Source: Variovorax sp. OK212 (GTDB lineage: Bacteria; Pseudomonadota; Gammaproteobacteria; Burkholderiales; Burkholderiaceae_C). From it: a stretch of DNA of 64,000 nt. Position 1 is the first letter of the stretch, and every line of letters begins with the position of its first letter. The position numbers and the translations under genes were made by a program. The notes below the pieces were generated by a model. It saw only the letters and a list, made by a program, of their open reading frames with translations, did not search any database and was not told the origin of the DNA. Shown here piece after piece: positions 34,090-41,983 of this stretch. Where the stretch lies: assembly GCF_900112425.1 (NCBI RefSeq), contig NZ_FOLP01000022.1, forward strand, positions 1 to 64,000, read 5' to 3'.

Positions 34090-35535
34090 TCAGGGCGCGA
34101 GCACGCGGCCGGGATTGAGGATGCCCGAAGGATCCAGAGCTTGCTTGAGCGTGCGCATCAGGCCGAGCGCCACCGGGCTCTTGCTGCGCACGAGTTCCTC
34201 GCACTTGGCCGAACCGATGCCGTGCTCGGCGGAGATGGAACCGCCCGCCGCCGTCACGGCCGCATAGACGGAACGGCTGACCCGAGGCTCGAACTCGCGC
34301 AGCCACGCCGCGCTGTCCGCGCCCTCGGGCGCCTGCAGGTTGTAGTGGAGGTTGCCGTCGCCGAGATGGCCGAAGTTCACCAGCCGCACGCCGGGGAAAG
34401 CCTGTTGCAGCGCGGCATCGGTCGCCTCGCAGAAGGCCGGGATGCGCGAGACCGGCAAGGCGATGTCGTGCTTGATGTTCAACCCCTCTTCCATCTGCGC
34501 CAGCGTGATGGTCTCCCGCAGGTGCCACATGTCATGGGACTGCGACAGGGTCTCCGCGACGGCGGCGTCGCCCGCAAGGCCATCTTCCATCGCCGTTTCG
34601 AGCAGTCTCTCGAGCACGTCGCGTGCATGGGCCTCGCTTTCGGCATCGGAGAGCTCGATCAGCACCGTCCACGGCGACGCCGGCAGCGGATGGCGCAGAT
34701 GGGGGAAATGCTTGCGCACCAGCGCGAGCGAGAACGCGTTCATCACCTCGAAGCCGGTCAGCGCAGAACCCGCGCGCGCCTGTGCGAGTTGCAGCAGCGC
34801 CACGGCCTGGGCCAGGGTCTCGCAGGCGGCGAGCGCGGTCAGGGTGGCGGCAGGCTGCGGATACAGCTTCAGCGTGGCGGCGGTGATCACGCCCAGCGTG
34901 CCTTCGCTCCCGATGTAGAGGTCGCGCAGGTCATAGCCGGCGTTGTCCTTGCGCAGGCCGGTCAGGCCGTTCCAGATCTCGCCCCGGGCCGTGACCACCT
35001 CGATGCCCAGACAGAGTTCGCGCGCGTTCCCGTAACGCAGCACCTGCGTGCCGCCCGCGTTCGTCGCGAGGTTGCCGCCGATGGTGCAGCTGCCCTCCGC
35101 GCCGAGGCTCAGCGGCAGCAGCAGTCCCCTGGCCTGCGCGGTTTCTTGCACCGTCTGCAGCACGCAACCCGCCTCGACGGTGAGCGAGAGGTTGGCCTCG
35201 TCGACCTCGCGCACGCGATTCATGCGCGAAAGGCTCAGCAGCACTTGCGTGCCGCTCTCGTCCGGCGTGGAGCCGCCGACCAGGCCAGTGTTGCCACCCT
35301 GCGGCACCAGTGGCACGCCGTGCGCCGCGCAGGTGCGCAGCACTGCGGCGACTTCCTCAGTATCGCGCGGCCGCACGACCGCCAGCGCCCGGCCCCGCAG
35401 ACGCTTGCGCCAATCCTGCTCGAAAGCCGACAGGTCGCCGCCGATGAGCACCTGCGCTTCGCCGACGGCCGCGCGCAGCGCGGCGACCACGGCGTCCGTG
35501 TCTCGCCGCGGCCTGTCGTCAGCGCTGGCCGTCAT
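34090..35535 (-). CDS. FAD-linked oxidase (GlcD / D-2-hydroxyacid dehydrogenase type)
   Basis: The 481-residue product is a VAO-type flavoprotein. It has an FAD-binding PP loop (PQGGNTGLVGGSTPD near residue 75), the GSEGTLGVITAATLKLYP segment, and a C-terminal cap with FGHLGDGNLHYN and ISAEHGIGS, which in D-lactate and D-2-hydroxyglutarate dehydrogenases holds a divalent metal. It should oxidise a D-2-hydroxy acid and pass electrons to quinone or ETF. The start at 35535 overlaps the end of the DUF1185 gene by 17 bp. Confidence 0.9.
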   Translation of the reverse strand: MTASADDRPRRDTDAVVAALRAAVGEAQVLIGGDLSAFEQDWRKRLRGRALAVVRPRDTEEVAAVLRTCAAHGVPLVPQGGNTGLVGGSTPDESGTQVLLSLSRMNRVREVDEANLSLTVEAGCVLQTVQETAQARGLLLPLSLGAEGSCTIGGNLATNAGGTQVLRYGNARELCLGIEVVTARGEIWNGLTGLRKDNAGYDLRDLYIGSEGTLGVITAATLKLYPQPAATLTALAACETLAQAVALLQLAQARAGSALTGFEVMNAFSLALVRKHFPHLRHPLPASPWTVLIELSDAESEAHARDVLERLLETAMEDGLAGDAAVAETLSQSHDMWHLRETITLAQMEEGLNIKHDIALPVSRIPAFCEATDAALQQAFPGVRLVNFGHLGDGNLHYNLQAPEGADSAAWLREFEPRVSRSVYAAVTAAGGSISAEHGIGSAKCEELVRSKSPVALGLMRTLKQALDPSGILNPGRVLAP

Positions 35536-36106
35536 ACACGGAGATCTGGTCCACGCGCAGGCCGCCCAGGCGCTCGTGCACGCGGGGGCCGGTCGACATC
35601 GCAAGCGCATACAGCAGCTCATCGGGACGCGGCGAATCGGAGATGCTGACCTCCATCGTGTTGAAGTGGCTGCGCACATAGCAAGCCTCGATGTGGTGGA
35701 GCGGCACCTGCAGCCGGCTCCCCGCCGCGCCGACGAACTTGCCCGCGGGAACGATCGACTTCGCGTGCGTGAGGACGGCGCGCATGGCCCAGCCTCCCGC
35801 CTCGTGCCACATCGCGCCATGCTCCAGCTCGCCGTTGGTGCCGACGATGGCGCCCTTGCCGTAGGTCTGGATCTTGTCGTTGCCGCCCAGCGCCGAGATC
35901 AGCTCTGGCACCATGTCATTGGCCAGCACGCGCGCATCCTTCACGAAGGAGGCCAGCTCCTCGGCATTGGCGTAGCGGCCAGCGAAGGGGTTGGCCACGA
36001 CGACGGCGATCACGCCGAGCTTCAGCGGCGTCGCGGCGACGGCACCGCCTTCATGGTAGACCGTCTCGATGTTGAGTACTTGCTTGCGAATCTTGATCTG
36101 CGACAT
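35519..36106 (-). CDS. amino acid synthesis family protein (DUF1185)
   Basis: The 195-residue product matches the DUF1185 family: an opening IRKQVLNIETVYHEGG, a GVIAVVVANPFAGRYA segment near residue 31, YGKGAIVGTNGELEHGA, and a long strand-rich C-terminal half. No reaction has been assigned to the family with certainty; its genes often sit in operons for amidases, hydroxy acids or pyrimidine-like rings. It starts 57 bp after the HIBADH-like gene and overlaps the FAD oxidase gene. A cytoplasmic enzyme is likely. Confidence 0.85.
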   Translation of the reverse strand: MSQIKIRKQVLNIETVYHEGGAVAATPLKLGVIAVVVANPFAGRYANAEELASFVKDARVLANDMVPELISALGGNDKIQTYGKGAIVGTNGELEHGAMWHEAGGWAMRAVLTHAKSIVPAGKFVGAAGSRLQVPLHHIEACYVRSHFNTMEVSISDSPRPDELLYALAMSTGPRVHERLGGLRVDQISVYDGQR

Positions 36107-36163
36107 GGGGGTCCTTGAAGGTGCGCGCTGGCGAGATGAAAAAGAAAGTCAGTCGATGGCGGA

Positions 36164-37066
36164 TCAGGCCGCCTTGGGCTCGGCACCGAACTGCACGCCG
36201 GCCCATTGCTCGAAGTGCCGGATGGTGTGGACGTTGTCCAGCGCGCCGTCGCCCTGGGTGATGGCAAAAGCCAGGAACTGCCGCGCCGCGGGGCCGACCT
36301 GCATCGGCACGCCGAGCTTCTCGGCCTCCTCGATGCACATCTTCACGTCCTTGTGCAGCAGTTCGGTGGTGAAGCGCACCGGGAAGTTGCGGTGCAGCAC
36401 GCACTGCGGAATGCGCTCCAGCGTGGCAAAGGAGCGACCGCTGGAGACGTTCAGCACGTTGAGCATGGTCTCGGGGTCGAGCCCCGCCTTCACGCCGTAG
36501 ACCAGCGCCTCGCAGCTGGCGACCATGCTGGCCGCGTACAGCGTGTTGTTGATGATCTTCATGGTCTGGCCTAGGCCGGGCTCGGTGCCCAAGTAGAAGA
36601 TGTTCTTGCCCAGTACCTTGAGCAGCGGCTCCACCTCGCGGAACACGTTCTCCTTGCCCGAGGGCATGATCGCCAGTGTTCCCTTCTCCGCCGCCACCGT
36701 GCCGCCGCTGACAGGCGCGCCGACGAATTCGATGTTCTTCTTCGCCAGCGTGGCCGCCACCTCGTTGGTGACCGAAGGGCCGGTGGTCGACAGGTCGAGA
36801 ACGATTCGCACGGCCTTGCCTTGGATGACGCCGCCCGGCCCCGTCGCCACCTGGCTCACTACGGCTGGCACCGGTAGGCACAGCAGCACGATCTCGCACT
36901 GGTTGGCGAGGTCCAGCGTGCTCGAGGCGGTCTTTGCGCCTTTGGCCCGCAGGCGCTCGACAGCCGCCGGGCTCGTGTCGAACACGCACAGGTCGCGGCC
37001 TGCTGCCAGCAGGCGCGTGCCGAAGTGCACGCCGATGTTGCCAAGGCCGATGAGTCCGATTTTCAT
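36164..37066 (-). CDS. 3-hydroxyisobutyrate dehydrogenase family protein
   Basis: The 300-residue product is a beta-hydroxyacid dehydrogenase (HIBADH/GarR type): IGLIGLGNIG dinucleotide motif at the N-terminus, GAPVSGGTVAAEKGTLAIM for substrate binding near residue 120, and the catalytic Lys in MKIINNTLY. It oxidises a 3-hydroxy acid or reduces a semialdehyde with NAD(P). The ATG at 37066 gives the family start MKIGLIGLG; GAGC lies upstream. It is the first gene after module C and therefore probably belongs to the same regulon as the Bug operons at 25974 and 30999. Confidence 0.92.
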   Translation of the reverse strand: MKIGLIGLGNIGVHFGTRLLAAGRDLCVFDTSPAAVERLRAKGAKTASSTLDLANQCEIVLLCLPVPAVVSQVATGPGGVIQGKAVRIVLDLSTTGPSVTNEVAATLAKKNIEFVGAPVSGGTVAAEKGTLAIMPSGKENVFREVEPLLKVLGKNIFYLGTEPGLGQTMKIINNTLYAASMVASCEALVYGVKAGLDPETMLNVLNVSSGRSFATLERIPQCVLHRNFPVRFTTELLHKDVKMCIEEAEKLGVPMQVGPAARQFLAFAITQGDGALDNVHTIRHFEQWAGVQFGAEPKAA

Positions 37067-37148
37067 GAAAACAGCTCCAGTGTTGTGATTCTTGGGCGCC
37101 GCGCACGTCCTTGAGATACGGGGCACTCGGCAGCATTGCCGTGCGTCA

Positions 37149-37218
37149 GGAATCGTAGGGACATGGAGCCCCGCTGTCCTATGCCATTTCTGGCGCGGGA
37201 TATAGCCTGTTGTTAAGG
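37149..37218 (-). promoter_or_regulatory. 70-bp promoter/operator module, copy C
   Basis: Most diverged copy, but with the same spacing: GGAATCGTA, 17 variable bases, then matches at the GCC and GGC dyad positions, a TAT at the CCTATGTC position and the block TGTTGTTAA, which also occurs in copy A. It lies 82 bp before the start at 37066 and 7 bp from the 3' end of the LysR gene. Confidence 0.6.
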
Positions 37219-37225
37219 CCTGGCG

Positions 37226-38107
37226 TCAGAGCAGCGCCGTCAGGATCTCGATGAACTTGTCGGCGTGCGTGACCTGCCGGCCGAAGACCGAGCGCGCGAT
37301 GCTGGGCGCCAGGGGAATCTCCTCGACCAGCGGCCGTATCTGCAAGCCAGACCACGGGCCGCCGCGCGCGGTGTACTCGTCGACGATCGCCGCGCCCGTG
37401 CCCGCGCGCACGAGCGAGCATGCGATCTCGGTCTGCAGCACGGTGATGCGCGGCGTCAGCTCGACGCCGGCGGCCTCGAAGGCTGCGGCCACCATCTTGC
37501 CGAATTGGATGCTTGGATGGTGGGTGATCAGCGGGTACTTGCCGAGATCGGCTAGGCCAACCACGTCGAGCAACGCGAGGTCGTGGCTGTCAGGCATCAC
37601 GCAGACCATGCGACCCTTGGCGAAAGACTCGACCTTCAGGTTCGGGTGCTCCAGCGGCAGCACCGAGACCACGAGATCCACCTTGTTGCTCAGCACCTCG
37701 GCCGCCATGGTATGAAGCAGAGCCGTATGGTAGTTGACCCCGATGCGCGGATAGCGCTCGGTGAAGCGCGCGATGGCGGCGGGCACCACCGCGTAGCTCA
37801 GGCAGGGGCTCGAAGAGAGATTGAGCGTGCCGGACGGCCCGCGCGAGAGATCGGTCGCGAAGTCGTTGACGCGCATTGCGTTCTGATAGAGCCCGTCGAC
37901 CTCGCGAAACAGCGCCTCGCCTTCGAAGGTAGGGATCAGCTTACCCTTGGTGCGGTTGAAAAGCTTGAAGCCCAGCGACTGCTCCGTGTGCGAGATGATC
38001 CGGCTCACGGCCGGCTGCGAGACGAAGAGCATCTTGGCGGCGCCATTGATCGAACCGGTCACCATGACCGCTCGAAATACTTCCATCTGGCGCAGCCTGA
38101 ATTTCAT
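37226..38107 (-). CDS. LysR family transcriptional regulator (2)
   Basis: The 293-residue product has the N-terminal winged HTH (LRQMEVFRAVMVTGSINGAA, then QPAVSRIISHTEQSLGFKLF) and a complete effector domain. It resembles regulators of the NocR/OccR-like branch that act on amino or organic acids. The ATG at 38107 gives the usual MKFRLRQMEVF start; the frame is open to 38215. It lies directly upstream of module C and is the only LysR gene adjacent to any of the three modules, so it is the main candidate activator of the regulon. Confidence 0.9.
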   Translation of the reverse strand: MKFRLRQMEVFRAVMVTGSINGAAKMLFVSQPAVSRIISHTEQSLGFKLFNRTKGKLIPTFEGEALFREVDGLYQNAMRVNDFATDLSRGPSGTLNLSSSPCLSYAVVPAAIARFTERYPRIGVNYHTALLHTMAAEVLSNKVDLVVSVLPLEHPNLKVESFAKGRMVCVMPDSHDLALLDVVGLADLGKYPLITHHPSIQFGKMVAAAFEAAGVELTPRITVLQTEIACSLVRAGTGAAIVDEYTARGGPWSGLQIRPLVEEIPLAPSIARSVFGRQVTHADKFIEILTALL

Positions 38108-38315
38108 TGGTCGCCGCAGTGTAGCAACGCACAGCCTCTCAGCGTCCGCGTCTTGCCGCTGGACGCAGCTATTGCGCTTACCGGCAAGCATCGAGCTCTG
38201 AAGGTACGCCGCCAAGCCGTTAGCTCAGGCACGAGCGCGACATAGAGTGACTCATATTTGTGCGCAGCGGCGAGAAAGCCAGCTGCTGACGGGTACATGT
38301 CCCGATCCATCTCTC
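38108..38315. other. intergenic region upstream of LysR (2)
   Basis: No gene is supported here. The stretch must hold the promoter of the LysR gene at 38107. It leads into a decayed ParB-like fragment at 38316. Confidence 0.45.
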
Positions 38316-38456
38316 ACAGATGCAGCGCCGTTGGAAAAACTGACGAAAGAGGCTCGCGCCGATGGCCAAGGAGCTGCAGGCCGAGGGACGAGGCTGGGTG
38401 GACGTGGTCCCGCGCGCCAGCCAGCAGGCTAAGGCGAGTTCGTGGCGGTCACGATA
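38316..38456 (+). pseudogene. possible frameshifted ParB-like fragment
   Basis: One forward frame reads DAAPLEKLTKEARADG, and from 38361 the next frame reads MAKELQAEGRGWVDVVPRA and then ends. Joined by one frameshift they resemble the segment of plasmid ParB-like proteins just after the DNA-binding domain (charged helix, then GW-WV-V-P). The fragment is short and the match is from memory of the family, so confidence is low. Confidence 0.3.
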
Positions 38457-39285
38457 GGGTTTCAAGTTGTGATGGGGTGCCCCTGACAGCCGTTGGCGAG
38501 AAGCCAAAACGCTTTTTGAATCGGACCGAGAAGCGTGAGGCCGATTCGTAGCCGACTTGAGAGGCGATATCCGAAATTGGCCGGTCCGTCACCTGCAGGA
38601 GCGTCAGTGCCGCCGTCATGCGCACATCAATCAGAATGTCGTTGAATGACTGCCCCTGATCCGCAAGACGGCGCCTGAAAGTCGCTTCGCTCATGGCAAG
38701 AGATTGCGCCAGATCTCTTGCAATCCACGTGTTTTCCGGTGCAGCTCCGATCATGAGACGCACTTTCCTTTGCAGATCGGAAGACGTCTCCACACCGAAG
38801 ATCATCCCTGTATGTGCTAACCAGGCCAGCAGCTCCTGCATCTGGTGCTCCGCAACGATGTCGGGAATTCGGTCAGGCAAGACGATGGTTTGCATGACGC
38901 GCTCGAACGATTGCACGAATTCATCGCCCATGTTTTTCAAGGTGGCAATATGTTTCAGCCTCTTATGATCAGGAAAAGCCTTCTCCACTTTCGACAGGAT
39001 AGGGGTTGCGCAGACGATCCAAGAGGATTCAAACTCTCCACGCTCTGTTTCGTTTTGAACATCGCAAGTCGTGCCCGGTGCAATCGCCACCGCGTCGCCT
39101 GGTAATAGTCTGATCTTCTTGCCGGTGATCGTGATGGTTTTCCGACCACGTCTGAGCAAAATGAGCGCGGGATGATCGGTGACGAAAGTGTGAACGAGCA
39201 AATCGCTTCGTTGGCGCACCGATGCGGCCAGACCCAAGTCCTGTCTGAACCATACTTTCCGTTGGATTCGGGCTTCCGAGTTCAT
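38449..39285 (-). CDS. AraC family transcriptional regulator
   Basis: The 278-residue product has an N-terminal cupin-like sensing domain (ILLRRGRKTITITGKKI then LLPGDAVAIAPGTTC) and a C-terminal AraC double HTH from about residue 180, with SEATFRRRLADQGQSF and the second-helix signature VGYESASRFSVRFKKRFG. The ATG at 39285 follows CGAGG and is preferred over 39300. It is divergent from the GST gene at 39431, which it probably controls together with itself. Its GC content looks lower than that of the genes before 38 kb. Confidence 0.9.
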   Translation of the reverse strand: MNSEARIQRKVWFRQDLGLAASVRQRSDLLVHTFVTDHPALILLRRGRKTITITGKKIRLLPGDAVAIAPGTTCDVQNETERGEFESSWIVCATPILSKVEKAFPDHKRLKHIATLKNMGDEFVQSFERVMQTIVLPDRIPDIVAEHQMQELLAWLAHTGMIFGVETSSDLQRKVRLMIGAAPENTWIARDLAQSLAMSEATFRRRLADQGQSFNDILIDVRMTAALTLLQVTDRPISDIASQVGYESASRFSVRFKKRFGFSPTAVRGTPSQLETLS

Positions 39286-39430
39286 ATGCAACCTCGACAT
39301 GAGCCTAGCCGATGTGCTCGACGGAGTAAATCACATTGATCGAATCGGCACATCAAGTGATTGCATCGGCACATTCAAGAAAGTGCGTTAGGTCTATCTT
39401 TCGCAGAACCTTGAACAACGGAGAAGTTTG

Positions 39431-40114
39431 ATGATTCTGTATTCCTCGCCGCTAGCCTGCTCGAGCGCAGCTCACATGATCCTGCTTGAGCTTGGCATCC
39501 CCCATGAAGTCGAGTTCGTTGACATCTACGCGCGGCCGCACATATTGATTGAAGGCGGGACACCGTTCACTGATGTGAATCTCAAAAACTCAGTTCCCGC
39601 GCTTAGGCTGGATTCCGGGGAGTTGCTGACCGAAATCGGCGTCATCCTCCAATACATTGCCGACCTGAAGCCGGAATCCGGCCTGCTCCCGAAAGCAGGC
39701 AGTTTGGCGCGCTATCGCGTGATGGAGTGGCTGAGCTATGTGGGCTCCGATGTACATAAAACCATAGGGCCATTGTTCCACCCGCATATGCCAGCCGCTG
39801 GAAAGGAGATACACAAACAGAACCTGGATCGCAGGCTGACTTACATCGAACAGCGGCTGGCACACCAAACGTATTTGATGGGCGAGACTTTTACGGTAGC
39901 TGATGCCTACCTGTTCGTGATGATCGGGTGGAAGCCCTACTTCAAATTCGAACTGGCGCCATATCCAAATCTCGCCAAATTCCACAAACGCGTGGCATCG
40001 AGACCGTCATTTGCAGATGTTCTTCAGCTCATCGAACCGGTGCTTAAGCTGGTGAATCTTCCGGTATTCCCCAGCGCGGCCCGCGTCCGCGACGACGTGG
40101 TGCGGCATGCTTGA
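39431..40114 (+). CDS. glutathione S-transferase family protein
   Basis: The 227-residue product has a thioredoxin-like N-terminal domain with a Cys near residue 10 (SPLACSSAAHMILLELGI), the cis-Pro segment SVPALRL, the glutathione-contacting LLTEIGVILQYIAD, and an all-alpha C-terminal domain with a long extra tail. This matches bacterial beta-class GST proteins acting in stress or aromatic-compound metabolism. It is divergent from the AraC gene. The ATG at 39431 is preceded by AGAAG. Confidence 0.88.
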   Translation: MILYSSPLACSSAAHMILLELGIPHEVEFVDIYARPHILIEGGTPFTDVNLKNSVPALRLDSGELLTEIGVILQYIADLKPESGLLPKAGSLARYRVMEWLSYVGSDVHKTIGPLFHPHMPAAGKEIHKQNLDRRLTYIEQRLAHQTYLMGETFTVADAYLFVMIGWKPYFKFELAPYPNLAKFHKRVASRPSFADVLQLIEPVLKLVNLPVFPSAARVRDDVVRHA

Positions 40115-40199
40115 TGCATGGACCAAGACCTCATCGCTTCCGCCTTCGTGAATACATCGCGCCGCAGCAGTTTGAGAGAGTGGTCTTTGGAGAAGCGAT

Positions 40200-40450
40200 G
40201 CATCGGAACTCCGACATCTTCGCTGTTTCCTTGCTGTAGATAAAGGACTCTATCTCACTGGTGCGGCAAAGCGCCTGCATATCGAGCAGTCGCTACTGTC
40301 GCGGAAGATCAGGGCGTTGAAGAAGACCTCAGCGTTCGGCTACCCATCCGCACTCATGCAGTCCGCGCCAGTCGCGTGCCAGAAGGAGGCGACGCCTTGA
40401 TCAGAGCCTGGCGATGTGGCTCACCACGATCGCTGGCACAGGCTGAATTG
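40200..40450 (+). pseudogene. decayed LysR-type regulator fragment
   Basis: From 40206 a frame without start codon reads ELRHLRCFLAVDKGLYLTGA, then AAKRLHIEQSLLSRKIRALK, the N-terminal HTH of LysR regulators. At about 40322 the homology shifts frame (EEDLSVRLPIRTHAVRASR, the usual continuation) and then fades. Start, frame and effector domain are lost, so this is a dead gene piece. It lies in the 386-bp gap between the GST and MarR genes; the first 85 bases of that gap show nothing recognisable. Confidence 0.7.
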
Positions 40451-40500
40451 ATCTCATCTTGAGAGATTTTTGGCCGCCTGGCTAGCCGCCCGTTCGACCT

Positions 40501-40953
40501 TCAACCTTTCCGCGCTTCGAACATGCGCTGAAGCAACTTCTGAAGGAGTTGCTGATCTGACGCGCTCAGCTGTTCGACGATCGGGGCCAGTGCCTGCTGC
40601 CCTTGCACACGCAGCCGCTTGACGAGCTTGGCCCCGTCGCTCGTCAGAAAAACGTCCGTCGCCCTTCCGTCATCTTCGTTCGGCGCGCGCGCTACCAGTC
40701 CCCTCTTTTCTGCTCGGGCGATAAGCCCTGACATCGTCTGCTTCTCCAGCCCGAGATAGTCGGCGAGTTCGGTCATTCGCGGGCGTCGATCCCACAGGAT
40801 TCCCAGGACGCGGATCAGCGAGAGAGACAAGTCGTTCTCGGCGCCTATCTTGTTGATCACGGCCATCGTGACAAAGGCAGTCGTCACAAGGGCGTTGGCC
40901 AGCCCTTCGTCCGACGCGGGGGCTTGCTTCATGGATTTTTTTTCTCTCGTCAT
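40501..40953 (-). CDS. MarR family transcriptional regulator
   Basis: The 150-residue product has the MarR fold: dimerisation helices, the winged HTH (RPRMTELADYLGLEKQTMSG, then LIARAEKRGLVAR) and the wing residues DDGRATDVFLTSDG. The start is not certain; 40953 and 40932 are both possible. It is divergent from the efflux operon starting at 41042 and separated from it by an inverted repeat that is probably its operator. It likely represses the operon until a toxic phenolic or similar compound binds. Confidence 0.88.
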   Translation of the reverse strand: MTREKKSMKQAPASDEGLANALVTTAFVTMAVINKIGAENDLSLSLIRVLGILWDRRPRMTELADYLGLEKQTMSGLIARAEKRGLVARAPNEDDGRATDVFLTSDGAKLVKRLRVQGQQALAPIVEQLSASDQQLLQKLLQRMFEARKG

Positions 40954-40969
40954 GGCTCCATGTTGACAT

Positions 40970-41009
40970 AGTTCGTATTGCGCATCAATAATAGATCGCA
41001 CTACGAACT
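40970..41009. promoter_or_regulatory. inverted repeat, probable MarR operator
   Basis: AGTTCGTATTGCG at 40970-40982 is matched in inverted orientation at 40997-41009 with one mismatch in 13. The 14-bp AT-rich centre separates the arms. It lies between the MarR gene and the efflux operon, where a repressor would cover both promoters. Confidence 0.65.
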
Positions 41010-41041
41010 TTATGGCCCGCGTGCCCACCGAAGGAGAACCC

Positions 41042-41983
41042 ATGAAAGCTGCTGTCATCACCTCGTTCGACCAACCGCCGCACTACAGCGACTACACCGC
41101 TCCCGTACCCCAAGGGCCGGGAGAAATGCTCGTCGAGGTGCTCGCGGCCGGCCTGCATCACGTCACTCGCGGCCAAGCTTCGGGCGTTCATTACTCCAGC
41201 AGTGGGGGGCTGCCGCTCGTCCCGGGTGTCGATGGCGTCGGGCGCGGTACCGACGGCAAGCTGCGCTACTTCGTGCAGAGCCCCGGGCAAATCGGCACGA
41301 TGGCCGATAAAACGGTGATCGAAATCGACCACAGCATCGAGCTGCCGAGCGGCAGCGATCCGGTAACGGTCGCAGGCGCGATGAATCCTGCGATGGCTTC
41401 CTGGCTAGCCCTGCGCTGCCGCGTGCCGTTTCAGAGCGGGCAAAAAGTGCTCATCCTCGGTGCCACCGGAAGTTCAGGCAGCATGGCCGTGCAGATCGCC
41501 CGGCATCTGGGAGCGTCGCAGGTCATCGCCGCTGGGCGCGACGAGGAGAGACTCGCGAAGCTGCCCGCGCTTGGCGCCACAGAGATCGTGGCGCTGGGGG
41601 ATGCCGGGTTGGGCGCCCTTGCGCGCGACGTGGATGTCGTGCTCGATCTCGTTTGGGGTGAGAGTGCGGTTCGCGTCATGGAGACCGTACTCAAGCAACG
41701 GACGGATCGCAGCTTGCCGATCACCTGGATACACATCGGCTCGATGGCGGGTGAAGTCGCTGACATTCCAGGCGCCTTCCTGCGATCTGCAAAGCTCCAG
41801 ATCGTGGGCAGCGGGTACGGCTCGGTGTCGGGTCGCGAGATCCTCATGGAGTTGCCAGCGCTGGCAAGAGAGATCGCAGGCGGAACGTTCCGGATCGACG
41901 TGAAGGCCATGCCACTGCGCAATGTGGAACTAGCGTGGGCCGAGGCAACCCACGCGAGCGAGCGCATCGTCTTCACGCCATGA
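41042..41983 (+). CDS. MDR family oxidoreductase
   Basis: The 313-residue product is a zinc-free medium-chain reductase: a GroES-like N-terminal part lacking the zinc ligands, and a Rossmann part with LGATGSSGSMAVQIARHLGA near residue 140. Enzymes of this branch reduce quinones or enones. The ATG at 41042 follows GAAGGAGAA. Its stop overlaps the start of the outer membrane factor gene, so it is the first gene of the efflux operon; it may detoxify the same compounds that the pump exports. Confidence 0.85.
   Translation: MKAAVITSFDQPPHYSDYTAPVPQGPGEMLVEVLAAGLHHVTRGQASGVHYSSSGGLPLVPGVDGVGRGTDGKLRYFVQSPGQIGTMADKTVIEIDHSIELPSGSDPVTVAGAMNPAMASWLALRCRVPFQSGQKVLILGATGSSGSMAVQIARHLGASQVIAAGRDEERLAKLPALGATEIVALGDAGLGALARDVDVVLDLVWGESAVRVMETVLKQRTDRSLPITWIHIGSMAGEVADIPGAFLRSAKLQIVGSGYGSVSGREILMELPALAREIAGGTFRIDVKAMPLRNVELAWAEATHASERIVFTP

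Noticed and set aside
41042..41983. Zinc alcohol dehydrogenase as an alternative call for the MDR gene
   Set aside because: The catalytic Cys/His ligands and the four-cysteine structural zinc loop are absent.
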